A DNA stretch of 7,941 bases from assembly GCA_045587485.1 (NCBI GenBank), contig JAZNCI010000047.1:1-7941 (forward strand), written 5' to 3'. The notes below the pieces were generated by a model. That model worked only from the letters and a program-made list of their open reading frames with translations, made no database searches and had not been told where the DNA came from. The stretch is from SIG440 sp045587485 (lineage in GTDB: Bacteria; Bacillota; Clostridia; Monoglobales; Monoglobaceae). Both the position numbers and the translations under genes were made by a program. Below, piece by piece: positions 1 to 5,787 of this stretch (position 1 is the stretch's first letter; each line of letters starts with the position of its first letter).

Positions 1-368
1 ACAGGGCCCATTGAATAGGGAATAACATACATTGTTCTGCCTGCCATTGAGCCGTCGTACAAACCATTGAGCTTTGCATACATTTCAGCGGGTGCCATCC
101 AGTTGTTGATGGGGCCTGCCTCTTCTTCTGTTTCTGTACAGATAAATGTTCTGTCTTCAACACGCGCAACGTCGTTTTCTGCTGTTCTGTGATAGTAGCA
201 GCCGGGGAGTTTTTCCTGATTAAGCTTAATAATTTCGCCGCTTGCAACTGCTTCTGCACGAAGTTCTTCAAGCTGAGCTTCTGAGCCGTCAATCCATACT
301 ACTTTTTCGGGCTTACAAAGAGCTTTCATTTCTTCAAGCCATGTGAGCACCTTTTTGTTTGTCGTCAT
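1..368 (-). CDS. pckG: Phosphoenolpyruvate carboxykinase (GTP), N-terminal part, cut by window edge
   Basis: This is the first 122 codons of a GTP-type PEP carboxykinase, a cytosolic enzyme that interconverts oxaloacetate and PEP using GTP/GDP. It serves gluconeogenesis, or in fermenters can run towards CO2 fixation. The recognisable part is residues 57-120: the stretch GCYYHRTAENDVARVEDRTF, with Arg69 matching the PEP-binding arginine of the family, then INNWMAPAEM and the GRTMYVIPYSMGP stretch, all typical of the GTP family and not of the ATP (PckA) family. The N-terminus has TWLEEMKALCKPEKVVWIDG, also usual for this family. The ATG at 368 is preceded 7 nt upstream by a perfect GGAGGT (376-381). 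The GTP-binding and catalytic metal-binding regions lie outside the window, so whether the gene is intact cannot be judged. It lies downstream of proB in the same direction but has its own promoter. Confidence 0.93.
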   Translation of the reverse strand, partial: MTTNKKVLTWLEEMKALCKPEKVVWIDGSEAQLEELRAEAVASGEIIKLNQEKLPGCYYHRTAENDVARVEDRTFICTETEEEAGPINNWMAPAEMYAKLNGLYDGSMAGRTMYVIPYSMGP

Positions 369-425
369 TTTTTTTACCTCCTGATTATATTAAGGTTAAT
401 AAATTTACAACTATAATGTTAAAAC

Positions 426-447
426 AGAGTTAAAATATTCCAACTCT
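426..447 (-). repeat. Inverted repeat AGAGTT/AACTCT in the pckG leader
   Basis: A perfect 6-nt inverted repeat (426-431 and 442-447, 10 nt between) lies just downstream of the predicted pckG transcription start. In the transcript the stem can be extended inward by two G-U and further A-U pairs, giving a small hairpin near the 5' end. It could stabilise the mRNA or be an operator half-site pair. It may also be incidental. Confidence 0.3.
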
Positions 448-460
448 TCTCACATATAAC

Positions 461-489
461 ATAATATCATATTTGACGCAATATTTCAA
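461..489 (-). promoter_or_regulatory. Sigma-A-type promoter of pckG (extended -10)
   Basis: On the minus strand the -35 hexamer TTGAAA (484-489) is followed after exactly 17 nt by TATTAT (461-466), with a TG one base before the -10, giving an extended -10. Transcription would start near 454, leaving a leader of about 86 nt before the ATG at 368. A dyad with arms at 472-479 and 497-504 surrounds the -35 box and may be an operator. Confidence 0.7.
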
Positions 490-504
490 TATGTTTGTGT
501 CAAA
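472..504. repeat. Dyad TTTGACGC-N17-GTGTCAAA over the pckG promoter, possible operator
   Basis: The arms 472-479 (TTTGACGC) and 497-504 (GTGTCAAA) are inverted copies matching at 7 of 8 positions, with 17 nt between them. The pckG -35 box (484-489) lies close to the centre of the dyad, and the left arm falls in the -35/-10 spacer. A dimeric repressor bound here would cover the promoter. I do not recognise the motif as CcpA, Rex or another regulator I know. The arms are short and AT-rich sequence makes dyads by chance. Confidence 0.35.
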
Positions 505-512
505 AGTTTAAC

Positions 513-553
513 GAAATTTAACATTTATAAAAACCATTCATTGTTAAAATTTC
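513..553. repeat. AT-rich imperfect inverted repeat just after proB
   Basis: The arms GAAATTTAACA (513-523) and TGTTAAAATTTC (542-553) pair with one bulged A across an 18-nt loop, immediately beyond the proB stop (555-557, TAG on the minus strand). The position suits a 3'-end structure for proB. However, the stem is almost all A/T and no clear U-tract follows, so it is not a convincing intrinsic terminator. Confidence 0.3.
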
Positions 554-554
554 A

Positions 555-1349
555 CTATTTGTTTCCCATGAACAAGGTTCCTGTTGGTTTGCCCTCAAAA
601 ATATCATAAATCCTTTCGGGATTAGCGCCATTGGTTATAATCATATCGATGCCTTCCGGATTTACAATTTCCGCAGCCTTGAGCTTTGTAACCATTCCTC
701 CCGTACCTCGGTTGCTGCCGGCCCCTCCTGCAATAGCATAGATTTTATCGTCGATTTTTCTAACCAGCGGAATAAGCTTTGCATCCGGATTGGTCTGAGG
801 ATTACTGTCATAAAGACCATCAATATCCGAAAGAATAATCAAAAGCTCTGCATCAACAAGCCGAGCAATATGCGCTGAAAGAGTATCGTTATCGCCAAAT
901 TCCAGCTCGTATGTGGAGATTACATCGTTTTCATTAACGATGGGAACAACACCATATTCAAACATCGTTTCAAAAGTATTTTTTGTGTTTATATAGCGCT
1001 CCTCAACATCAAGAATAAACTTTGTCAAAAGCACCTGTGCCGATGAATGCCCATACTCCGAAAAAAAGCGGTCATACATAGAAACAAGAGTTGCCTGACC
1101 GATTGCGGCAAGAGCTTGCTTTTTCCTTGTGTCCGAAGGTTTTTCAGCAAGGTTCAGTTTTCCTACCCCCGCACCTACTGCTCCACTGGATACAAGCACC
1201 ACCTCAACACCCCTGTTACGAAGGTCTGATACCACACGAACAATACTTTCAATTTTTTTTATATTTAATTTACCGGTTTCATAGGTCAAAGATGATGTTC
1301 CCACCTTGATAACCACTCTGTTTACCTTTGTTAACTCTGAGCAATCCAC
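555..1349 (-). CDS. proB: Glutamate 5-kinase (short form, no PUA domain)
   Basis: This enzyme phosphorylates L-glutamate to gamma-glutamyl phosphate with ATP, the first step of proline synthesis in the cytosol. From the GTG start it has 264 residues, all one amino-acid-kinase domain: VVIKVGTSSLT near residues 12-22 with Lys15, VSSGAVGAGV at 53-62, PIVNENDVIS at 136-145, FGDNDTLSA at 151-159, SDIDGLYDSNP at 174-184 and GTGGMVTK at 215-222. It ends in GTLFMGNK, so it lacks the C-terminal PUA domain of E. coli or B. subtilis ProB, as many clostridial versions do. I chose GTG 1349 because GAAGGTGG (1356-1363) lies 6 nt upstream and this places the KVGTSS motif at the usual distance from the N-terminus. 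A TTG at 1394 (279 residues) is possible, but its GGGGGAAGG abuts the start codon. No proA is adjacent: the next gene downstream is pckG. Confidence 0.93.
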   Translation of the reverse strand: MDCSELTKVNRVVIKVGTSSLTYETGKLNIKKIESIVRVVSDLRNRGVEVVLVSSGAVGAGVGKLNLAEKPSDTRKKQALAAIGQATLVSMYDRFFSEYGHSSAQVLLTKFILDVEERYINTKNTFETMFEYGVVPIVNENDVISTYELEFGDNDTLSAHIARLVDAELLIILSDIDGLYDSNPQTNPDAKLIPLVRKIDDKIYAIAGGAGSNRGTGGMVTKLKAAEIVNPEGIDMIITNGANPERIYDIFEGKPTGTLFMGNK

Positions 1350-1413
1350 AATATGCCACCTTCCCCAGTTTCTTGTATAATGAGCAAACGTCAACCTTCC
1401 CCCATTTTAATTC

Positions 1414-1442
1414 AGTATACTAATTTACACAAAAATTGTCAA
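1414..1442 (-). promoter_or_regulatory. Promoter of proB
   Basis: On the minus strand a consensus -35 TTGACA (1437-1442) is followed by 17 nt and then TATACT (1414-1419). The predicted transcription start is near 1407. This leaves about 58 nt of leader before GTG 1349, or only about 13 nt before the alternative TTG 1394, which modestly favours the GTG. There is no room for a T-box or other large leader regulator. Confidence 0.72.
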
Positions 1443-1458
1443 GTTAGAATTGCAAATG

Positions 1459-1487
1459 TTGAAATGTATTAATTTTTGTGATAAAAT
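1459..1487 (+). promoter_or_regulatory. Promoter of the DUF3048 lipoprotein-dus operon (extended -10)
   Basis: TTGAAA (1459-1464), a 17-nt spacer and TAAAAT (1482-1487), with TG one base before the -10. Predicted start is near 1494, about 26 nt before the ATG at 1520. It is divergent from the proB promoter, the two -35 boxes lying about 16 nt apart, so one bound regulator could affect both. Confidence 0.65.
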
Positions 1488-1519
1488 ATATTCGACCATA
1501 GACGAAAGGAATATCTTTT

Positions 1520-2551
1520 ATGAAAACTTTATTAAAACTTTTTATTATACTGCTTTGCATAACCCTTGTTTCAGGATGTGGAGCAAAAACCCCTGCCGAG
1601 CCGGCATTGGTAGAAAATAAAACATTGCCCGAGACAGCGACCGACCCATCCTTTGCAGAAATCGAAAACTTTTTTAATACATATGTAAATACCAACGAAA
1701 GACCTGTGGCTGTAATGGTCGACAACGACGACAAAAACGCCAGACCCCACGCAGGACTTGAGGATGCATACCTCATATATGAAATGGTTGTGGAAGGTGG
1801 TGCAACAAGGTTTCTTGCTCTGTTCCGCGGAACAGCTACCGAAAAGATTGGTCCTGTCCGTTCATCACGACATTATTTCCTTGACTACGCAATGGAAAAC
1901 GACGCCATATACACACATTTTGGCTGGAGCCCTAGGGCAATCACCGACATTTCAGCATTTGGCATTGACAAAATAAACGGAATCTTAGGCACAGATGAAA
2001 GCATCTTCTGGCGTGAACAAAAATACAAAGGCGACTGGCATAGCGCATATACAAGTATCGAAAAGATTAGGGCTATGGCAAAACAGAAGGGCTACCCTAC
2101 CGAGACAGACCACAAAAACGGAATGAAATACTCGAATGAATACATAAATCTTCCATCGGAAAACTCAGCAAAAACTGTTAGACTCGTATATTCAGGAGGA
2201 TATAACACAGGATATGCCTATAACGCCGTGAAAAATATTTACCAAAAAACTATTAACGGTGTTCCTCATACCCTGCAAAGCGGCAAAACGGTTGAGGCAA
2301 AAAATATTCTTATCGTTCTTGTGCGCGATTCCTCCCTTGGTGACGGCACCGCCCGCCGCAATATCAACACAACAGGAGGCGGAAAGGGTTACTATATAAC
2401 AAACGGAGCCTTTGAGGAAATAACCTGGTCAAAACCGTCACGCAGCGCCAACACAACATATAAAAAAACCGACGGAAGCGACCTGCTTGTCAACCCCGGC
2501 AAGACCATAATAAATTTAATCAGCCCATCGGCAAAGATAACAATTGAATAA
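1520..2551 (+). CDS. DUF3048 (YerB-like) lipoprotein
   Basis: This is a predicted lipoprotein of 343 residues, anchored on the outer face of the cytoplasmic membrane. Residues 1-20 form a lipoprotein signal: MKTLLK, a hydrophobic stretch, then the lipobox VSGC with Cys20 as the lipidated residue. A short linker follows (about 21-58). The N-terminal DUF3048 domain spans about 60-200, with RPVAVMVDND (61-70), ARPHAGLEDAYLIYEMVVEGG (74-94), TRFLALF (96-102) and IGPVRSSRHYFLDYA (110-124). The C-terminal half (about 225-340) fits the DUF3048 C-terminal domain, including the NTTGGGKGYYITNG stretch. The family includes B. subtilis YerB; I know of no settled biochemical activity and assign none. AAAGGA (1505-1510) precedes the ATG by 9 nt. 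The dus gene follows after 17 nt and is probably co-transcribed. Confidence 0.9.
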   Translation: MKTLLKLFIILLCITLVSGCGAKTPAEPALVENKTLPETATDPSFAEIENFFNTYVNTNERPVAVMVDNDDKNARPHAGLEDAYLIYEMVVEGGATRFLALFRGTATEKIGPVRSSRHYFLDYAMENDAIYTHFGWSPRAITDISAFGIDKINGILGTDESIFWREQKYKGDWHSAYTSIEKIRAMAKQKGYPTETDHKNGMKYSNEYINLPSENSAKTVRLVYSGGYNTGYAYNAVKNIYQKTINGVPHTLQSGKTVEAKNILIVLVRDSSLGDGTARRNINTTGGGKGYYITNGAFEEITWSKPSRSANTTYKKTDGSDLLVNPGKTIINLISPSAKITIE

Positions 2552-2568
2552 TTTTTGAGGAATTATAT

Positions 2569-3522
2569 ATGAAAATAAAAAACCTTGAACTAAAAAACAA
2601 CGTGATTCTTGCGCCTATGGCAGGTGTAACAGATAAAGCCTTCCGAATGATAACCAAACCCTTCGGTCCCGGACTTATGTATACCGAAATGGTATCAGGC
2701 AAGGGTCTGTTTTACAACAGTAAAAAAACCTCCGACCTGCTCGAAACCGAGGAAGATGAAAAGCCCGTTGCAACTCAGCTTTTCGGTCACGAACCCGATG
2801 TCCTTGCCTCAATTGCCGAAAAGGCTTTGGAATATGGTGCTCAGCTTATTGATATTAATATGGGCTGCCCTGCGCCAAAAATTACAGGAAGTGGCGACGG
2901 TTCGGCACTTGCAAAGACTCCGCAGCTTGCTGGCGAAATTGTCGCAGCTGTTGTTGCAGCGGTAGATGTGCCGGTAACGGTAAAAATCCGCAAGGGCTGG
3001 GATGACTCACTTGTCAATGCCGTTGAAATGGCACAAATTGCTGAAAAAAACGGAGCCTCTGCCATCACCGTTCACGGCAGAACACGTCAGCAATTTTATA
3101 GCGGCACAGCCGACCTTGATATAATCAAGGCGGTAAAGCAATCGGTTTCAATCCCCGTTATCGGCAACGGCGATATAACCGATGAATACAGCGCAAAACA
3201 TATGCTTGAATACACAAACTGCGACGGAATTATGATAGGCAGAGGTGCCCAGGGCAATCCCTGGATTTTTGAGAGAGTTATCCACTACCTTGAAACGGGC
3301 GAAAAGCTTCCTCACCCCACTCCCGAAGAGCGTGCTGCAAAAATGACCGAACACCTATGTCTGCTGATAAAATATAAGGGCGACTACCGTGGAATTCAAG
3401 AGGCGCGCAAGCATATGGCGTGGTACATCAAAGGCTGTCGGGGCGGCGCAAAGCTGAGAGAGGCAATTATGCGAGCATCCACACAGGAAGAAATGCTGAA
3501 AATTATAGATTTGGTAAGATAA
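2569..3522 (+). CDS. dusB: tRNA-dihydrouridine synthase, DusB type
   Basis: An FMN flavoenzyme that reduces specific uridines in tRNA to dihydrouridine using NADPH. Its 317 residues match the usual Dus length. The TIM barrel is marked by LAPMAGVTDKAFR (14-26), MVSGKGL (41-47), VATQLFGHEP (67-76), DINMGCPAPKIT (95-106) with catalytic Cys100, VKIRKGWD in the middle, ITVHGRTRQQ, IPVIGNGDI and CDGIMIGRGAQGNPWIF, the last being a flavin-phosphate binding segment. The C-terminal helical part holds ARKHMAWYIKGCRGGAKLRE, which contacts tRNA in this family. TGAGGAA (2556-2562) lies 6 nt before the ATG. It is the second gene of the unit with the DUF3048 lipoprotein and is followed at once by a terminator. 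The DusB subtype is inferred from the overall motif pattern; the exact uridine target is not shown. Confidence 0.92.
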   Translation: MKIKNLELKNNVILAPMAGVTDKAFRMITKPFGPGLMYTEMVSGKGLFYNSKKTSDLLETEEDEKPVATQLFGHEPDVLASIAEKALEYGAQLIDINMGCPAPKITGSGDGSALAKTPQLAGEIVAAVVAAVDVPVTVKIRKGWDDSLVNAVEMAQIAEKNGASAITVHGRTRQQFYSGTADLDIIKAVKQSVSIPVIGNGDITDEYSAKHMLEYTNCDGIMIGRGAQGNPWIFERVIHYLETGEKLPHPTPEERAAKMTEHLCLLIKYKGDYRGIQEARKHMAWYIKGCRGGAKLREAIMRASTQEEMLKIIDLVR

Positions 3523-3541
3523 TTTTAGTGCATAAATATGG

Positions 3542-3575
3542 CAAAAACTCCTTGACGGCAGGGAGTTTTTGTTGT
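3542..3575 (+). terminator. Intrinsic terminator after dus
   Basis: A 10-bp stem, CAAAAACTCC (3542-3551) with GGAGTTTTTG (3562-3571), has a 10-nt loop. The T-run lies in the 3' arm and the sequence just after it is T-rich. It begins 20 nt after the dus stop and closes the lipoprotein-dus unit. The A-rich 5' arm could allow some function in the opposite direction. Confidence 0.8.
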
Positions 3576-3580
3576 ATTAT
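3552..3580 (+). promoter_or_regulatory. Promoter of the hom-thrB-lysC operon, overlapping the terminator
   Basis: TTGACG (3552-3557), 17 nt, then TATTAT (3575-3580) is a good sigma-A match. The -35 box sits exactly in the loop of the dus terminator hairpin and the spacer is its 3' arm. Predicted start is near 3587, giving a leader of about 69 nt before hom. That leader has one small hairpin (AAGCAA 3599-3604 with TTGCTT 3611-3616) but no T-box or riboswitch features that I can see. Confidence 0.6.
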
Positions 3581-3655
3581 GTTATTATCTATCTTTTTAA
3601 GCAAATGAAATTGCTTTGTGATTGATACAGATTTTTCAGAAGGGACTGATAATAT

Positions 3656-4873
3656 ATGAAAATCGCAATTATGGGCTTTGGTGTTGTTGGCTCGGGCGTT
3701 GGCGAGGTTATCACCAAAAATCAGGATAACCTGATTAAAAAGTGCGGTGAGCCTATTGAAATTGCTCACATTCTTGACCTGCGTGACTTTCCTGACAGCG
3801 AATTCAACTGCTTTACCAAGGACTTTAACGATATTTTAAACGACCCTGAGGTTGGCATTGTTGTTGAGACAATGGGCGGCACAAAACCCGCTTATGAATT
3901 TTCAAAAAAACTCCTCCTTGCAGGCAAAAGCGTTATCACCTCCAACAAGGAGCTTGTTGCTGCACACGGCACAGAGCTTTTGGAAATTGCAAGGGAAAGA
4001 AACCTTAACTATCTGTTTGAAGCATCTGTTGGCGGCGGTATACCCATTATCAGACCTATGTTCTCATGCCTGACAGCAGGCGAGGCAACAGATGTGTTTG
4101 GTATCCTTAACGGCACTACCAACTATATACTTACACAGATGTTCCAGAAGGGCGAAACCTTTGACAACGCACTTCGTGCCGCACAGCAAAAGGGCTATGC
4201 CGAGGCAGACCCCACAGCCGATGTAGAAGGCCACGATACTTGCCGAAAAATTGCAATTCTTTCGGCTTTGGCTTTCGGAAATGAAGTACTTACCGAGAGA
4301 ATCCCCACCGAAGGCATTACAAAAATCACTGCTGAGGATGTGGCTTATGCCGAAAAATTGGGCTATTCAATCAAGCTTATCGGTCATGCAACCAAGGCAA
4401 AGGACGGCGGTGTTTATGCCGCTGTATTCCCTGCATTTGTACCAAAGAGCAATCCTCTTGCAGGTATAAACGATGTGTTTAACGGCATTATTGTAAAGGG
4501 CGAAGACCTTGGCGATGTTATGTTCTATGGCAGAGGCGCAGGTAAACTCCCCACAGCAAATGCCGTTGTCGCCGATGTTGTGGACGCAATCAAGCACCAA
4601 GGCGTTAACATAATCATAAAATGGAATAAATACTCTGTTGAAAATCAGTCGGAAGGCAAGCTGCAGGAATATCCCTACTATATCAGATTTTCAGGCAAGC
4701 CGGTTGCAGGACTTGAAGACTGTAGTATTGTTACCTTTGACGAGGAAGAATACAAAAACGAATTTGCAGTTATTACCACACCTATGACAGATGACGAACT
4801 GTCAGACTTCATCAAAGGTGTCGAATTTGAGGGCGGCAAAGCTCTTGGCAAGTTGAGGTTGATTAGCGAATGA
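3656..4873 (+). CDS. hom: Homoserine dehydrogenase
   Basis: Reduces L-aspartate 4-semialdehyde to L-homoserine with NAD(P)H, the branch point towards threonine and methionine. Its 405 residues make it somewhat shorter than the roughly 430 of many bacterial Hom proteins. The Rossmann motif is GFGVVGSG (7-14), followed by ETMGG (71-75), TSNKEL with Lys98 (95-100), EASVGGGIPII (122-132), GILNGTTNYIL (149-159) and GYAEADPTADVEGHD (180-194), where Glu183 and Asp189 match family active-site acids and Lys198 the catalytic lysine. GRGAGKLPTANAVV follows near 293-306. The C-terminus (about 335-405) starts like an ACT domain (YPYYIRF), but the next helix and strand are replaced by a short acidic stretch, so the ACT domain appears reduced and threonine feedback may be altered. 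AAGGGA (3640-3645) lies 10 nt before the ATG. The stop overlaps the thrB start as ATGA. Confidence 0.95.
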   Translation: MKIAIMGFGVVGSGVGEVITKNQDNLIKKCGEPIEIAHILDLRDFPDSEFNCFTKDFNDILNDPEVGIVVETMGGTKPAYEFSKKLLLAGKSVITSNKELVAAHGTELLEIARERNLNYLFEASVGGGIPIIRPMFSCLTAGEATDVFGILNGTTNYILTQMFQKGETFDNALRAAQQKGYAEADPTADVEGHDTCRKIAILSALAFGNEVLTERIPTEGITKITAEDVAYAEKLGYSIKLIGHATKAKDGGVYAAVFPAFVPKSNPLAGINDVFNGIIVKGEDLGDVMFYGRGAGKLPTANAVVADVVDAIKHQGVNIIIKWNKYSVENQSEGKLQEYPYYIRFSGKPVAGLEDCSIVTFDEEEYKNEFAVITTPMTDDELSDFIKGVEFEGGKALGKLRLISE

Positions 4874-5763
4874 TAAAAATAAGAGTTCCCGCAACCAGCG
4901 CCAATATGGGTCCCGGCTTTGACAGTCTGGGGGTTGCCCTCGAGCTTTATAACTATATCACCGTGGAGGAAATTGAATCAGGGCTTGAGATTGAAATTCT
5001 TGATGAATCTGCAAATTTTCTCCCCAAAGACGAAAGAAATCTAGTCTACCGCTGTATTAAAGATGTTTTTGACAAAGTTGGATATCAACCAAAAGGGTTG
5101 CGCCTCACTCTGGAAAACAATATTCCCGTAACACGTGGTCTTGGCAGCAGTAGCGCCGTGATTGTAGGCGGCTTATACGCGGGCAATCTTTTGGCAGGCA
5201 ATCCTCTTTCGAAAGAAGAGCTTTTGTCTATGGCGATTAAACTGGAAGGTCACGCTGATAATGTCACCCCTGCAATTACCGGAGGTTTTACTGTAACTGT
5301 TATGCAAAGGGATAAACACCACTATGTTTGCCACCAACTCAAAGACGATTTGAGATTTGCAGCACTTATACCCGATTTTCCTCTTGCAACAAAAAAATCG
5401 CGTTCAATTCTACCCCGAATGGTTTCACATCGTGATGCCGCATATAATGCAGGTCACAGTGCTCTCCTTGCATCAAGCCTTATTTCTGGGGATTATTCAA
5501 ACATACGTGCAGCCATTGGCGACAGACTGCACCAGTATTACCGGAAAACTCTTATTCCTTCAATGGATGAGATTTTCAATATGTGTTACTGGCATGGCGC
5601 CCTTGGGGTTTATCTCAGCGGTGCCGGACCTACGCTGATTGCGATTATCAGGGATACAAATAAAAGTTTTTTCCCCGACGTGAGTCGCATATTGGCACAA
5701 AAAATGCAAAATTGGCGTCTTAAAATCCTTAAATCGGATAATATTGGCGTCACCGAAATTTAA
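4870..5763 (+). CDS. thrB: Homoserine kinase
   Basis: A GHMP-family kinase that phosphorylates L-homoserine to O-phospho-L-homoserine with ATP, the step before threonine synthase. At 297 residues it is of normal length. Motif 1 is PATSANMGPGFDSLG (7-21), the ATP-binding motif 2 is RGLGSSSA (89-96), EGHADNVTPAITGG (126-139) carries the conserved acid Asp130, DRLHQYYR is at 218-225, and motif 3 is YLSGAGPTLIA (248-258). The ATG overlaps the hom stop by 4 nt (ATGA), which suggests translational coupling; a GAGG (4855-4858) within hom lies 11 nt upstream. lysC follows after 21 nt. Threonine synthase (thrC) is not adjacent. Confidence 0.95.
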   Translation: MIKIRVPATSANMGPGFDSLGVALELYNYITVEEIESGLEIEILDESANFLPKDERNLVYRCIKDVFDKVGYQPKGLRLTLENNIPVTRGLGSSSAVIVGGLYAGNLLAGNPLSKEELLSMAIKLEGHADNVTPAITGGFTVTVMQRDKHHYVCHQLKDDLRFAALIPDFPLATKKSRSILPRMVSHRDAAYNAGHSALLASSLISGDYSNIRAAIGDRLHQYYRKTLIPSMDEIFNMCYWHGALGVYLSGAGPTLIAIIRDTNKSFFPDVSRILAQKMQNWRLKILKSDNIGVTEI

Positions 5764-5771
5764 TATGTATC

Positions 5772-5787
5772 GGAGGTTTTAAAATTG
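5772..5787 (+). promoter_or_regulatory. Ribosome binding site that fixes the TTG start of lysC
   Basis: A perfect GGAGGT (5772-5777) lies 7 nt before TTG (5785-5787). The encoded protein then begins (M)AIIVQKFGGSS, the normal N-terminus of aspartokinases. No ATG or GTG fits as well, so the TTG is the likely true start. A weak start codon with a strong Shine-Dalgarno may hold the level of the full-length chain below that set by transcription. Confidence 0.85.

Noticed and set aside
513..553. Intrinsic terminator for proB
   Set aside because: The inverted repeat is real, but the stem is nearly all A/T with an 18-nt loop and lacks a clear U-tract, so it is listed only as a repeat.
3605..3625. 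Six-codon mini-ORF (ATG to TGA) in the hom leader as a threonine attenuator
   Set aside because: It encodes MKLLCD with no threonine or isoleucine codons, has no ribosome binding site, and no terminator/antiterminator pair follows it.
3581..3655. T-box or amino-acid riboswitch before hom
   Set aside because: The leader is only about 69 nt and has just a 6-bp hairpin. There is no T-box signature and no second terminator.
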